From an uncultured Granulosicoccus sp. (GTDB lineage Bacteria > Pseudomonadota > Gammaproteobacteria > Granulosicoccales > Granulosicoccaceae), in the NCBI GenBank assembly GCA_947499955.1, contig CANMQI010000001.1, forward strand, positions 1 through 64,000: DNA of 64,000 nt. Direction: 5' to 3'. Positions 17,772 to 27,312 of this stretch are shown here, piece by piece. Position numbers and translations under genes: made by a program. Position 1 is the stretch's first letter; each line of letters starts with the position of its first letter. Under the pieces are notes generated by a model that worked only from the letters and a program-made list of their open reading frames with translations, made no database searches and was not told the DNA's origin.

Positions 17772-18863
17772 TCAGACGTTGAAGCGAAAATGCACCACAT
17801 CGCCTTCACGCATGATGTAGTCCTTGCCTTCCAGTCGCCATTTTCCAGCTTCCTTCGCGCCGGATTCGCCCTTGAACTGCACGAAATCCTCGTAGCCAAC
17901 CACTTCGGCACGGATGAAACCCTTTTCGAAATCGGTATGAATGCGTCCGGCCCCATTGGGCGCTGTCGCACCGGCACGTACGGTCCAGGCGCGCACTTCC
18001 TTTTCACCGGCGGTGAAGAAAGTCTGCAAACCCAGCAAGTCATAACCAGCCCGAATGACACGATTCAGACCCGGCTCTTCCAGATTCATCTCATCGAGAA
18101 ATTCCTTCTTGTCCTCATCATCGAGTTGCACGATTTCAGCCTCAATGGCTGCACAAACCGGCACGACATCCGACCCTTCAGCAGTGGCATAGTCGCGCAA
18201 GGCATCCAGCATCGGGTTGTTCTCGAAACCACTTTCATCCACATTGGCAATGTACATGGTCGGCTTGACCGTCAACAGATGATAGTGGTGCAGCCATTTG
18301 CGTTCCTGTTCACTCAGATCCAGCGTACGCACCGCAACACCATCGGCCAATGTGTCAGCGATCTTCTGCAGGAATGCCTGCTCGGCAATGGCATCCTTGT
18401 TGGATGATTTGGCCGTTTTCCGATTCTTGAACAAGGCCTTGTCAATGGCTTCCATATCCGCCAGCAACAATTCGGTGTTGATCGTCTCGATATCGTCCAG
18501 CGGGTTAACCTTGCCGGAGACATGGATGACATCATCATCCTGAAAGCAGCGCACCACATGGGCGATGGCATCGGTTTCGCGAATATTGGCCAGGAACTGG
18601 TTACCCAGTCCTTCGCCCTTCGAGGCTCCTGCCACCAGACCCGCAATATCCACGAATTCCATGGTGGTCGGCAGCGTACGCTGCGGGTGCACGATGTCTG
18701 CGAGGGCATCCAGTCGCAGATCCGGGACCGGGACGATGCCTACGTTTGGCTCGATGGTGCAGAAAGGATAATTTTCTGCTGCAATTTCAGCCTTGGTCAG
18801 GGCATTGAACAACGTTGACTTGCCTACGTTGGGCAAACCCACGATCGCGCATTTGAAACCCAT
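17772..18863 (-). CDS. ychF: Redox-regulated GTPase/ATPase YchF
   Basis: A 363-residue Obg-family P-loop NTPase that associates with ribosomes and prefers ATP in characterised homologues. Visible motifs are the P-loop [14 protein letters not shown] at residues 8-21, the DxxG region ([21 protein letters not shown]) and the NVDE variant of NKxD that accounts for ATP preference. A TGS domain closes the protein ([15 protein letters not shown], then [16 protein letters not shown] and VRFN-like end HFRFNV). It is 18 bp downstream of pth, the conserved pth-ychF pair. Length and start match the family. Confidence 0.97.
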   Translation of the reverse strand: MGFKCAIVGLPNVGKSTLFNALTKAEIAAENYPFCTIEPNVGIVPVPDLRLDALADIVHPQRTLPTTMEFVDIAGLVAGASKGEGLGNQFLANIRETDAIAHVVRCFQDDDVIHVSGKVNPLDDIETINTELLLADMEAIDKALFKNRKTAKSSNKDAIAEQAFLQKIADTLADGVAVRTLDLSEQERKWLHHYHLLTVKPTMYIANVDESGFENNPMLDALRDYATAEGSDVVPVCAAIEAEIVQLDDEDKKEFLDEMNLEEPGLNRVIRAGYDLLGLQTFFTAGEKEVRAWTVRAGATAPNGAGRIHTDFEKGFIRAEVVGYEDFVQFKGESGAKEAGKWRLEGKDYIMREGDVVHFRFNV

Positions 18864-18881
18864 GTCTGTTGCTACCGGTTG

Positions 18882-19484
18882 TCAGGTGGTTGGAGGCTTG
18901 TGGCTGTGCAAAGCCTTGGTGGCGACGTTGATATCGCCGTCGATGATGGTGGCGGATTCCCGCAAGGCAAGTTCGATCGCCTCATCCATCAGTTGCTGTT
19001 GTTCGGCGGTGGCGCGTTTCAGGACGTAGCCCGATACCGCACTCTTGTGGCCCGGATGACCGATGCCGATGCGCAGGCGCCAGAAATCTCCGCTGCCCAG
19101 CTTCGCCAGTGAATCACGCAGTCCGTTATGACCGCCATGGCCACCCGCTTTCTTCAGTCGGATATGGCCCGGAGGCAGATCCAGTTCATCGTGAGCGACC
19201 AGAATCTTCTCAGGCTCGATCTTGTAGAAGCGTGCAACGGCCGCCAGGCCCTGCCCGCTGTTGTTCATGAAGTTCATGGGCTTTACGAGAAAGACCTTGC
19301 GCCCATCGATGCGCACATCGGCGACAGCGGCAAAGAAACGCTTGTCGATACTGAACGTGCCACCGTACTGACGAGCCAGCTCGTCCACAAACCAGAATCC
19401 GGCATTGTGTCGAGTGGCAGCGTACTCGCTCCCTGGATTACCGAAACCGGCAATCAGTTCGAAGTTGATGTGTTCACCAGGCAT
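18882..19484 (-). CDS. pth: Peptidyl-tRNA hydrolase
   Basis: Pth hydrolyses peptidyl-tRNAs that drop off ribosomes. The ATG at 19484 gives 200 residues, close to the family norm; a TTG at 19505 would add seven residues next to a hairpin. Active-site residues are visible: N15 (GFGNPGSEY), catalytic H26 (AATRHNAGFWF), the VKPMNFMNNSG loop, D99 (VAHDELDLPPG) and GGHGGHNGLRD. It belongs to the prs-rplY-pth-ychF block. Confidence 0.96.
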   Translation of the reverse strand: MPGEHINFELIAGFGNPGSEYAATRHNAGFWFVDELARQYGGTFSIDKRFFAAVADVRIDGRKVFLVKPMNFMNNSGQGLAAVARFYKIEPEKILVAHDELDLPPGHIRLKKAGGHGGHNGLRDSLAKLGSGDFWRLRIGIGHPGHKSAVSGYVLKRATAEQQQLMDEAIELALRESATIIDGDINVATKALHSHKPPTT

Positions 19485-19504
19485 GGGAGCTCTCAAAACG
19501 GCCA

Positions 19505-19549
19505 ATCGCCCCGGTAACGTACCGTTTCGGGTACGTCTACCGGAGCGAT
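19505..19549. other. Long imperfect hairpin between rplY and pth
   Basis: Nested inverted repeats ATCGC/GCGAT, CCGGTA/TACCGG and CGTACC/GGTACG enclose a 6-nt apex, for about 17 bp of stem with small internal loops. It fills the gap between the rplY stop (19577) and the pth start (19484). It could be an RNA-processing or partial-termination site that sets Pth level relative to L25. There is no adjacent U-tract. Confidence 0.5.
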
Positions 19550-19576
19550 CGGTGGGTCAGCAATCGAGAGTCGTGA

Positions 19577-20239
19577 TTACTCGGCGCTACCGGAGTCACC
19601 AGCAGGTACATCAGCTGCAGGTGTTTCATCATCATCCGAAGGTTCGGCTTCAACACGTGGTGCGTTGACAGCTGCAACCTGACGGTCAGAGTCATCATGT
19701 GCTTCGTGCAGGTCAACCAGTCGCACACCTTCAGGCATGGTCAGATTGGACAGATGCACGGAATCACCAATATCCAGAGCAGCCATATCGACTTCGATGG
19801 CTTCAGGGATATCACGCGGACGACAGGCAACCAGAACTTCGTTGTCGTTGTGGCTGATGACACCGCCGCTCTTGGCACCAACACAGACATCTTCGTTGAT
19901 GAAGTGCAACGGTACGCTGACCTGCAGTTCCGCACCGGCTACAACGCGAACGAAATCCATGTGCAGGATCTGTTGCTTGTAGGGATGACGCTGAACGTCC
20001 TTGAGCAGGGATCGAACTGGTTCACCACCATCAACACTGACGGATAACAGTTGTGAATAGAAAGCTTCGGTTTCGAGGTGTTTGACAACCTCGTTGTGCT
20101 TCAGCTGAATGGCTTGTGGTTCTTTATCGGCACCGTAAAGAATGGCTGGTACCAGATTGTCACGACGCAGGCGGCGGCTCGCACCTTTCCCAAAAACGCT
20201 GCGCGACGTGGCATTGACGTGGATGTTATCGTCAGACAT
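19577..20239 (-). CDS. rplY: 50S ribosomal protein L25 (CTC form)
   Basis: The start is the ATG at 20239 with GGAGA 8 nt upstream; the longer frame from 20287 adds residues unlike the family. The 220-residue protein has the N-terminal 5S rRNA-binding L25 domain (SRSVFGKGASRRLRRDNLVPAILYG) and the C-terminal beta domain of the long CTC/TL5 form (VSVPLHFINEDVCVGAKSGGVISH, then DIPEAIEVDMAALDIGDSVHLSNL), with an acidic tail. It sits between prs and pth as in many gammaproteobacteria. Confidence 0.96.
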   Translation of the reverse strand: MSDDNIHVNATSRSVFGKGASRRLRRDNLVPAILYGADKEPQAIQLKHNEVVKHLETEAFYSQLLSVSVDGGEPVRSLLKDVQRHPYKQQILHMDFVRVVAGAELQVSVPLHFINEDVCVGAKSGGVISHNDNEVLVACRPRDIPEAIEVDMAALDIGDSVHLSNLTMPEGVRLVDLHEAHDDSDRQVAAVNAPRVEAEPSDDDETPAADVPAGDSGSAE

Positions 20240-20327
20240 GTCGGATTCTCCGTAAGGCGATGTCACCGGAATTGGTGCATCGTTCACTGCCCGCGACCAG
20301 GCAGAGCCGGCGAATTATATCAGATAG

Positions 20328-21281
20328 CTAGTCCATATAGACAGAGCTGACTGATTCATCCTCATGTATTCTGCGAATGGTCTCACCCAGAAGATCGGCA
20401 ACCGACAGCTGGCGGATACGATCGCAAGCTCGCGCGGCCTCGGACAGCGGGATGGTGTCTGTAACGACCAATTCATCCAGAACTGAATCGTTGACGTTCG
20501 AAATTGCCTTGCCGGACAGCACCGGATGTGTGGCCAGTGCCACAACTTTGGTAGCGCCGTGTTCTTTCAGGGCTTCGGCAGCCTTGCACAAGGTGCCGGC
20601 GGTGTCGACCATGTCATCGATGATGACGCAGGTTCGGTCTGCCACTTCACCGATGATGTGCATGACCTGCGCCTGATTGGCCTGCGGCCGGCGCTTGTCG
20701 ATGATGGCCAGATCGGCATCGTCCAGCTGTTTGGCAACTGCCCTTGCCCGGACCACACCACCGACATCGGGGGAGACGACCACCAGGTTGTCGTATTTGC
20801 TGCGCCAGATGTCCAGCAACAACAAGGGAGAGGCGTAGACATTGTCTACCGGGATATCGAAGAATCCCTGGATCTGCTCGGCATGGACATCAACAGTAAG
20901 TACCCGGTCAACGCCGGCGACACTCATCATGTTGGCAACGAGCTTGGCCGTGATGGGAACGCGCGCCGAGCGCACTCGCCGATCCTGGCGGGCATAACCG
21001 TAATACGGCACGACGGCCGTGATGCGGTCAGCCGATGAACGCCGCATGGCATCAACCATGACCAGCAGGTCCATCAGATTGTCGTTGGTGGGAGCGCACA
21101 CAGGCTGTACGATGAAGACATCGCCGCCGCGCACATTCTCGAGAATTTCGACGGCGGTTTCGCCATCACTGAATCGCGTCAATTGCAGTTTGCCGATAGG
21201 CTGTTGCAGGTAGGCGGCGATATTTTGAGTCAAACGAGGATTGGCGTTTCCGCCAAAAATCATCAGTTTGCGCTCGTGCAT
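20328..21281 (-). CDS. prs: Ribose-phosphate pyrophosphokinase
   Basis: A 317-residue PRPP synthase that makes 5-phosphoribosyl-1-pyrophosphate from ribose-5-phosphate and ATP. Visible motifs: FGGNANPRL, the flexible loop [23 protein letters not shown], and the PRPP-binding loop [14 protein letters not shown]. Class I features (catalytic loop and allosteric site regions) are intact. The ATG at 21281 gives normal length; an internal ATG at 21263 is less likely. It is the first protein gene after tRNA-Gln and leads the rplY-pth-ychF block. Confidence 0.97.
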   Translation of the reverse strand: MHERKLMIFGGNANPRLTQNIAAYLQQPIGKLQLTRFSDGETAVEILENVRGGDVFIVQPVCAPTNDNLMDLLVMVDAMRRSSADRITAVVPYYGYARQDRRVRSARVPITAKLVANMMSVAGVDRVLTVDVHAEQIQGFFDIPVDNVYASPLLLLDIWRSKYDNLVVVSPDVGGVVRARAVAKQLDDADLAIIDKRRPQANQAQVMHIIGEVADRTCVIIDDMVDTAGTLCKAAEALKEHGATKVVALATHPVLSGKAISNVNDSVLDELVVTDTIPLSEAARACDRIRQLSVADLLGETIRRIHEDESVSSVYMD

Positions 21282-21337
21282 GGGATCAGCAACTTGTTGA
21301 TAAGTTTAAGAGGACTGATCTGGCACTGCATAGATAA

Positions 21338-21413
21338 TGGCTGGGCCGGGAGGATTCGAACCTCCGAATGCCGGGATCAAAACCCGGTGCCTTAACCGCT
21401 TGGCGACGGCCCA
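21338..21413 (-). tRNA. tRNA-Gln (TTG anticodon)
   Basis: The 76-nt minus-strand cloverleaf has acceptor arms TGGGCCG/CGGCCCA, discriminator G, encoded CCA, D-arm GCCAAGCGGTTAAGGC, anticodon stem-loop CCGGG-TTTTGAT-CCCGG, and T-arm GGAGG/CCTCC with TTCGAAT. The anticodon TTG reads CAA/CAG. Its place between ispE and prs is conserved in gammaproteobacteria. The gatCAB genes further on suggest possible Gln-tRNA synthesis by transamidation, but GatCAB may instead serve Asn. Confidence 0.96.
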
Positions 21414-21428
21414 ATCAAGACTGCGCAA

Positions 21429-21459
21429 ATTATACGCTAAAACTATCCAGAAAAGTCAT
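21429..21459 (-). promoter_or_regulatory. Promoter of tRNA-Gln (and possibly prs)
   Basis: A perfect -10 TATAAT (21429-21434 on the minus strand) lies 15 bp before the mature tRNA 5' end. The -35 is poor; ATGACT at 21454-21459 has a long 19-bp spacer and lies within the 3' end of ispE. Confidence 0.5.
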
Positions 21460-22285
21460 AAAGTGGAGAAGCATTTCTTCCTTTTACTACAAAACCTGTC
21501 ATTCCCTTTGGCAGGCGGTCACACAACTTCTGTGCTTCTTCTTCTGAATCGAACGCTGTGAAGACACAGCTGCCCGTTCCACTCATCTTAGCGCGAAAAC
21601 CTCGGTAATTGGTACGCAACCAATCAAGAGCCGCGCCAACTTCCGGATACCTTGCTACCACGACCGGTTCGAACACGTTAGTGCTTCGGCCGTCCATGAA
21701 GTCGCGTATTGTGATCGGACTTGTGTTCCGTGTCAATTCCGGGGCGTTGAATAATGCAGCGGTTGATACCTGAACCATCGGATTGACAATCAGGTACCAG
21801 GGCTCCAGCGGTGCAACCGGTGTCAGCTTGTCACCGATACCTTCTGCCCAACTAGCCTGACCATAGACAAAGACAGGAACGTCGGCACTGACGGTGACGC
21901 CGATTTCTGCCAACTCCTTGATACTCAGACCCAGACGCCAGAACTCGTTCAGTGCCACCAGCGTGGTTGCCGCATCGGAACTGCCACCACCCAGACCACC
22001 GCCTGTAGGAATGACTTTCTCCAGAGTGATGTCCGTGCCGGCACGCGTACCGGAATGCGCCTGCAAGGCTCTTGCAGCACGCACCACGAGATTGCTCTCG
22101 GGAGGAACTTCCTTGAAGTCCGACTTGAGGTGAACCTCACTGTCTTCACGCACGGCGAATTGCAAGACATCGCAGAGGTTGACGAACTGATACACGGTTT
22201 GAAGCGTGTGGTATCCGTCACTGCGTCTGCCAGTTACGTGCAGGAAAAGATTTATCTTGGCCGGGGCCAGCCATCTGGTAGTCAA
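21443..22285 (-). CDS. ispE: 4-diphosphocytidyl-2-C-methyl-D-erythritol kinase
   Basis: The likely start is the TTG at 22285, with AAAGGA 5 nt upstream, giving 280 residues. The frame from 22402 would overlap lolB and lacks family similarity at its N-terminus. The GHMP kinase motifs are clear: APAKINLFLHVTGRRSDGYH, the ATP-binding PTGGGLGGGSSDAATTL, and the late KMSGTGSCVFTAF. The enzyme phosphorylates CDP-ME in the non-mevalonate isoprenoid pathway. It follows lolB and precedes tRNA-Gln and prs, a conserved order. Confidence 0.95.
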   Translation of the reverse strand: MTTRWLAPAKINLFLHVTGRRSDGYHTLQTVYQFVNLCDVLQFAVREDSEVHLKSDFKEVPPESNLVVRAARALQAHSGTRAGTDITLEKVIPTGGGLGGGSSDAATTLVALNEFWRLGLSIKELAEIGVTVSADVPVFVYGQASWAEGIGDKLTPVAPLEPWYLIVNPMVQVSTAALFNAPELTRNTSPITIRDFMDGRSTNVFEPVVVARYPEVGAALDWLRTNYRGFRAKMSGTGSCVFTAFDSEEEAQKLCDRLPKGMTGFVVKGRNASPLYDFSG

Positions 22286-22334
22286 CGTAGTCCTTTGAAT
22301 AGCTATAGATTGAAAACTGAGGCGTAGTGTACCG

Positions 22335-23045
22335 CTACCGACCCGGGATCGGAAGCCTATTGTTTGATTCGGGCGTTTCAGGCACAACAGTTGTAGTTGC
22401 ATACCCCCAGTTTTTCAAGAGCACACGCACCGAATATGGCCCGCCAGATGCCGTAATCAGTGATGGTACAGGCACGCCTTCCCAATCCGTGTAACGCCGA
22501 AAGCGTGCCTGCCAATAGGTACCCTGCTCATCAGTGAATTGCAGAGAAGACAGTTTTCCTTGTGCGTCACGCTTCACCCGGCTTGCGTTGCCGGGAAGAC
22601 CCCGCACCCAGAAGGCCAGCTCCTGCAGGGGAACCGGCGCTGCCAGACCCAGCCCTTGCTGCAATACCGTGTCTGCATTACGCCCCTGGGCGATGGTCTG
22701 TCCGCCACGGCTGAGTGTCGTCAGCCCTGCAACGTCCTCCAGTTGCATTGTGCCGATTCCCAGTGGTCCTTCCAGCCTCAGGTTCAAGGCGTTCGGAGCC
22801 TGTAACCAGGTGATACGCACCGACAGGGTTTCATCATCGGTCCAGATTCCGAGGCCACCGCTGACTTCGAACGTGTCTCTCGCGCTCACCTGAGCCTCAT
22901 GACGATCCGCCAGTACCTTTATCGCCTCTTCATCCGGCGCAAGAACCTGCCCCAAGGGCTGCTCCATGCTCTGACAGGCGCCGAGCATGACCGACAGGAT
23001 CAGTGCAGCAAGCAGCGAGCTGCGCGGCAGGCACCTGACAATCAT
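22335..23045 (-). CDS. lolB: Outer-membrane lipoprotein insertion protein LolB
   Basis: A 236-residue lipoprotein with a type II signal and lipobox LGAC (C24). LolB takes lipoproteins from LolA in the periplasm and inserts them in the outer membrane. The conserved LolB fold is visible as FEVSGGLGIWTDDETLSVRITW, NLRLEGPLGIGTMQLED, LAFWVRGLPGN and the C-terminal YTDWEGVPVPSLI segment. The start overlaps the stop of the upstream TPR lipoprotein by ATGA, and ispE follows, so the three form one unit. Confidence 0.93.
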   Translation of the reverse strand: MIVRCLPRSSLLAALILSVMLGACQSMEQPLGQVLAPDEEAIKVLADRHEAQVSARDTFEVSGGLGIWTDDETLSVRITWLQAPNALNLRLEGPLGIGTMQLEDVAGLTTLSRGGQTIAQGRNADTVLQQGLGLAAPVPLQELAFWVRGLPGNASRVKRDAQGKLSSLQFTDEQGTYWQARFRRYTDWEGVPVPSLITASGGPYSVRVLLKNWGYATTTVVPETPESNNRLPIPGR

Positions 23046-24832
23046 TCGATGTACTTCTTCCTGACCTGCAACAGGCGGTCGTCTTCAGGACTGGCGATCA
23101 GCGCCTTCTCCACAAAGCTGCGAGCCTCCTGTTCATTGCCGTTCAGCCACAACACTTCTCCCAGATGGGCGGCAATTTCAGCATCTGGAAACAGCTTGTA
23201 GGCAGCTTCGAGCAAGGTGATGGCTTCGGCCAACTCGCCCTGACGATAGCGCAGCCATCCCAGACTATCCATGATGGCCGGGTCGTTGGGCAGCAGGCGA
23301 TTGGCCTTGACCAGCAGCTGCTCAGCCTGAGCCAGCTCGATATTGGAATCGGCATAGTGATATCCCAGCGCATTCAGCGCATGGGCATTGTCAGGCTCCG
23401 TCTCTATCAAGGCCTGAAGATCGGACACCAGCATGCCCTTGTCGCCAGCGGCATCCGCTGCCAATGCCCGCGAATACAGCAAGTCCGAATCGTTCGGGTA
23501 CTTTTCCAGACCGGCCGTCAGAACCTTGACCGCTTCGGAGGCCAGATTGGCGTTCTGCAGCATGCGACTCTCCGCACTGAGCAACTGAATCTGCTGGTCC
23601 TCTTCAGACACTTGCGTGGCCAGTTCCCGCAGCCGTTCACGTCCCGCGTCTACATCACCGGACAGCCCCAACAACTCAGCCACGCGGATCTGTGCGGGCA
23701 CCTGCAGCTCACTGGCACCAACGGCATCATAGAATGCGATTGCGGCATCGTGTTCCTGCTGCTGGTCACTGATTCGTCCCAGGTAGAAATTGGCCTGATC
23801 CGGGTATTCACCGGTTTCCAGCAAACTGGTCAGATAGGTTCTTGCGCGCTCCATACGGCGCGCATCCAGCGCCATCATGCTGATGGTCAGCAGCGTATCC
23901 GGGTTGTTGTCGGTGCTTTCATACAGGGCATCCAGCTGTTCGCCTACCGCATCGAAACGACCTGCCTCCAGCAGCAGACGAGCGTAGCCCAGACGCAACA
24001 TCAACTTGTCCGGATGCCCGGCCAAGGAGGCATCGATGGCAGCAAAAGCCTCATCCGGCTCCCCGGCAGCCATCTTCAACTGCGCGTTGAGCAGCAGGGC
24101 TTCCGTGCTGTCGGCATCCAGTCGAAGAGCTTCCTCCACCGATGCCCGCGCGCCATCCAGTTCGTTATTGGTCAGTTTTATTCGCGCCACCCCCAGATGC
24201 ACACTGGCGTTATCAGGTAGCGTTTCCTGCATGGCCTCCATGACAGCCAACGCCTGCGCCGCATCGCCGGCATTCTGCAGTACCGCCTGCAACTGGCGAA
24301 TCATCTGATCAGGATCATCAACGACAACCACCAGTTCCCGATAGAGCGCTATCGCCTCCTCGGTCTTGCCCTGTTGCAACAATGACTGTGCGAGCACGTC
24401 ACTGGCATCCAGAGACTCGGGGTCCAGTTGCAACCAGCGTCGACTGGCCTTCTCGGCCTCGGCCCACTGCTGGCCATAGAGCGCCAGTGCACTGGCGCGC
24501 TCGGACACGCGCGGGTCATCGGTATGCTGAGCGGCACGCAGGTAGCCCGCCATGGCGACATCCAGCTGACCCCGACGCCCCGCCAGCTCTGCGATCATCA
24601 GTTCGAACATCAGCTGTCCGTCCATCTCGGCTTGCCCCGACGCTGGCGCCGTCGCAGCCTGTGACGCATTCTGTCCGGCAGCCGGTTCAGGCTCCGCCGC
24701 GTCGTTACTCTGCGCCAGCACCGTCCCGGGACTCATCGGAACCGCACTGCAACCCAGCAACAACAGGCAGGGTATTACCCCCGAACACAGTCGCTGGAAA
24801 AATCTGTCTTTGACGTTACATTCATTACTCAT
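23042..24832 (-). CDS. TPR-repeat lipoprotein
   Basis: A 596-residue protein with an apparent lipobox LLGC (C28), then a Gln/Ala-rich linker and about 12-14 tetratricopeptide-like helical repeats (for example ARSxxALYGQQWAEAEKASRRWLQLDPES and NALGYHYADSNIELAQAEQLLVKANRLLPNDPAI). The upstream-of-lolB TPR lipoprotein is a conserved neighbour in gammaproteobacteria and is probably a periplasmic scaffold, but its role is not established. It overlaps lolB by 4 bp. The start is the ATG at 24832, divergent from hemA. Confidence 0.9.
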   Translation of the reverse strand: MSNECNVKDRFFQRLCSGVIPCLLLLGCSAVPMSPGTVLAQSNDAAEPEPAAGQNASQAATAPASGQAEMDGQLMFELMIAELAGRRGQLDVAMAGYLRAAQHTDDPRVSERASALALYGQQWAEAEKASRRWLQLDPESLDASDVLAQSLLQQGKTEEAIALYRELVVVVDDPDQMIRQLQAVLQNAGDAAQALAVMEAMQETLPDNASVHLGVARIKLTNNELDGARASVEEALRLDADSTEALLLNAQLKMAAGEPDEAFAAIDASLAGHPDKLMLRLGYARLLLEAGRFDAVGEQLDALYESTDNNPDTLLTISMMALDARRMERARTYLTSLLETGEYPDQANFYLGRISDQQQEHDAAIAFYDAVGASELQVPAQIRVAELLGLSGDVDAGRERLRELATQVSEEDQQIQLLSAESRMLQNANLASEAVKVLTAGLEKYPNDSDLLYSRALAADAAGDKGMLVSDLQALIETEPDNAHALNALGYHYADSNIELAQAEQLLVKANRLLPNDPAIMDSLGWLRYRQGELAEAITLLEAAYKLFPDAEIAAHLGEVLWLNGNEQEARSFVEKALIASPEDDRLLQVRKKYIE

Positions 24833-24953
24833 TCGTCGATCCCGTGCGCTCGTTCACGCAAGACTGTCATCATTTATTGAGTGTAGCGGCACTTGACGAC
24901 TAATCAGGTGCCAATCTGGACGGATTTGCCCCTGTTTTTGCTAGAATCAGGCA

Positions 24954-26216
24954 ATGTCAATCCTCGCTCTCGGACTTAACCACCACACGGCACCCGTCGA
25001 TATCCGGGAACGCGCAGCCATTGCGGAGGGCAAGCTGGGAGATGCGCTTGCGACGCTGCGGCGTGTGGGCGCGGTCAATGAAGCCGCCATCATCTCTACC
25101 TGCAATCGAACCGAGATCTATTGTGGCATGGACCACGAAGATACCGAGGCGGTTGTTGATTGGATGCATCACTACTTCGAGTTACGTGACCAGGGATTCC
25201 AGCCCTATCTGTTCCACCATTCGGACCGGGAAGCCGTTCGACATCTGATGCGAGTGTGCAGCGGCCTGGATTCCATGGTACTGGGCGAGCCGCAGATACT
25301 GGGGCAGATCAAACGAGCCTATCGTGACGCCGATGAAAACGGCATGCTGGGCAACGAACTGAGCACCCTGTTTCAGACGGCTTTCTCCGTGGCCAAGCAA
25401 GTACGCACGGATACGGCCATCGGTAACAGTCCGGTGTCGGTGGCATTTGCCGCTGTCAGCCTGGCCAGACAGATCTTTACCGACCTGAACAAGCAATCGG
25501 CCTTGCTGATCGGTGCCGGCGAAACCATACAACTGGCGGCCCGGCATCTGAAAACGGCCGGTATCGGCAACATCCGTATCGCCAATCGCACGTTCGAACG
25601 CGCCACGGTGCTGGCCGATGAAGTCGGTGGGACCGCCATCGAACTCAAGGACATACCCGACGCCCTGCCCTTGTCGGACATCATCATCAGTTCCACTGCC
25701 TCGACCCTGCCCATTCTCGGCAAGGGTGCGGTCCAGCGTGCTCTCAAGCAGCGCAAGTTCCGTTCGCAGTTGATCGTGGACATTGCCGTGCCACGCGATG
25801 TGGAACAGGAAGTCAACGATCTGGATGGTGTCTTCCTGTACACGGTTGACGATCTGCAGGAAGTGATCGAGGAAAATCGACAGTCACGTCAGGAAGCGGC
25901 TTACGAGGCGGAGCAGATCGTCTCCGCTCAAGTAGACCTCTTCATGCGCAAGATGCAGTCACTGACCGCCAAGGACTCCATTCTGGCCTACCGCGCCCAG
26001 GTTGAAAGCATCCGCAGTCAGGCGCTGGAAAAATCACTGAAGCAATTGCAGTCGGGCCAGGATCCGGAAACGATCCTCAAACAGCTGGCCCACTCCCTGA
26101 GCAACAAGATCATGCACAAACCCACGGCGCGTATGCGTCAGGCTGCCGAAAACGGCAACGATTCGCTGCTTGAAGCAGCACGCACGCTACTGGACCTGCC
26201 CACCACAAAAAAATGA
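24954..26216 (+). CDS. hemA: Glutamyl-tRNA reductase
   Basis: A 420-residue enzyme that reduces glutamyl-tRNA to glutamate-1-semialdehyde, the first step of C5 heme biosynthesis. The catalytic Cys is C50 ([10 protein letters not shown]). Other motifs are [20 protein letters not shown], the NADPH Rossmann segment [16 protein letters not shown], and the C-terminal dimerisation helices. The start overlaps no strong ribosome-binding site, and a TAGAAT lies only 6 nt before the ATG. It overlaps prfA by 4 bp. Confidence 0.96.
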   Translation: MSILALGLNHHTAPVDIRERAAIAEGKLGDALATLRRVGAVNEAAIISTCNRTEIYCGMDHEDTEAVVDWMHHYFELRDQGFQPYLFHHSDREAVRHLMRVCSGLDSMVLGEPQILGQIKRAYRDADENGMLGNELSTLFQTAFSVAKQVRTDTAIGNSPVSVAFAAVSLARQIFTDLNKQSALLIGAGETIQLAARHLKTAGIGNIRIANRTFERATVLADEVGGTAIELKDIPDALPLSDIIISSTASTLPILGKGAVQRALKQRKFRSQLIVDIAVPRDVEQEVNDLDGVFLYTVDDLQEVIEENRQSRQEAAYEAEQIVSAQVDLFMRKMQSLTAKDSILAYRAQVESIRSQALEKSLKQLQSGQDPETILKQLAHSLSNKIMHKPTARMRQAAENGNDSLLEAARTLLDLPTTKK

Positions 26217-27295
26217 AAGCATCCATCCAGTCCAAGCTCGAAAGCATCAGTGAGCGACACGAAGAGATCGCGGCGCTGCTCGGCGAAGCCGACATCATCA
26301 ACAATCAGGACAAGTTTCGTTCCCTCTCCAAGGAATACTCACAGCTGGAGCCCGTGGTCAGCGCCTTTGCCGCTTACAGTCAGACCGAAGACGATCTGAA
26401 AAGCGCCCGGGAAATGGCCTCGGACAGTGACGCCGAGATGCGCGCCATGGCCAATGAAGAGTTGCCAGGGCTCGAGGAGCAACTGGCCACTCAGGAACGT
26501 GAGCTGCAGACGCTGCTCCTGCCGCGCGACCCACGAGACGAGAACAACGCCTTTCTGGAGATTCGTGCCGGTACCGGCGGCGATGAAGCGGCCATCTTTG
26601 CCGGCGATCTGCTGCGCATGTACCTGCGATTTGCCGAATTGAACAAGTGGCGCACCGAGATCATCAACGAGCGCCCCGGCGATCACGGCGGCTACAAGGA
26701 AGTGGTGTGCAGGCTGGTCGGTGACCGGGTGTTCTCTCGCCTGAAATTCGAATCCGGCGCGCACCGCGTGCAGCGGGTCCCGGAAACCGAATCACAGGGA
26801 CGGGTTCACACCTCTGCGGCAACGGTTGCCATTCTGCCCGAGGTCGATCAGGTCGAGGAAATCAACATCAATGCTGCCGATATCCGCGTCGATACCTTCC
26901 GCGCCTCCGGTGCCGGTGGTCAGCACGTCAACAAGACCGACTCGGCCATCCGACTGACGCATATCCCCACCGGCGTGGTGGTGGAATGTCAGGACGAGCG
27001 CTCGCAACACAAGAACCGGGCGAAGGCCATGGCCTTGCTGCAGGCGCGCCTGCTCAATGCCGAGCTGTCGAAACAGCAAAGCGCAGAATCCGAATCACGC
27101 CGCCTGCAAGTCGGTTCCGGTGACCGTTCGGAGCGCATCCGCACCTACAACTTCCCTCAGGGGCGTCTGACCGATCACCGTATCAATCTCACCCTGTACA
27201 AGCTGGATGAAGTCATGGCCGGCAACCTGGGTGAGGTGATCGAACCGCTTATCGCAGAACACCAGGCAGACCTGCTGGCCGAGTTCGGGGACTGA
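26213..27295 (+). CDS. prfA: Peptide chain release factor 1
   Basis: A 360-residue class I release factor reading UAA and UAG. The GGQ motif ([13 protein letters not shown], Gly235-Gln237) positions the hydrolytic water. The PxT recognition motif is PET (P190-T192), where E. coli RF1 has PAT. The flanking [14 protein letters not shown] is RF1-specific, which excludes RF2. It is co-translated with hemA (ATGA overlap) and followed by prmC, whose product methylates the GGQ glutamine. Confidence 0.96.
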   Translation: MKASIQSKLESISERHEEIAALLGEADIINNQDKFRSLSKEYSQLEPVVSAFAAYSQTEDDLKSAREMASDSDAEMRAMANEELPGLEEQLATQERELQTLLLPRDPRDENNAFLEIRAGTGGDEAAIFAGDLLRMYLRFAELNKWRTEIINERPGDHGGYKEVVCRLVGDRVFSRLKFESGAHRVQRVPETESQGRVHTSAATVAILPEVDQVEEININAADIRVDTFRASGAGGQHVNKTDSAIRLTHIPTGVVVECQDERSQHKNRAKAMALLQARLLNAELSKQQSAESESRRLQVGSGDRSERIRTYNFPQGRLTDHRINLTLYKLDEVMAGNLGEVIEPLIAEHQADLLAEFGD

Positions 27296-27312
27296 ACACC
27301 GTCGGGCACTGG

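Noticed and set aside
22286..22402. Upstream extension of IspE
   Set aside because: It overlaps lolB and lacks GHMP-kinase similarity; the TTG at 22285 with AAAGGA fits family length.
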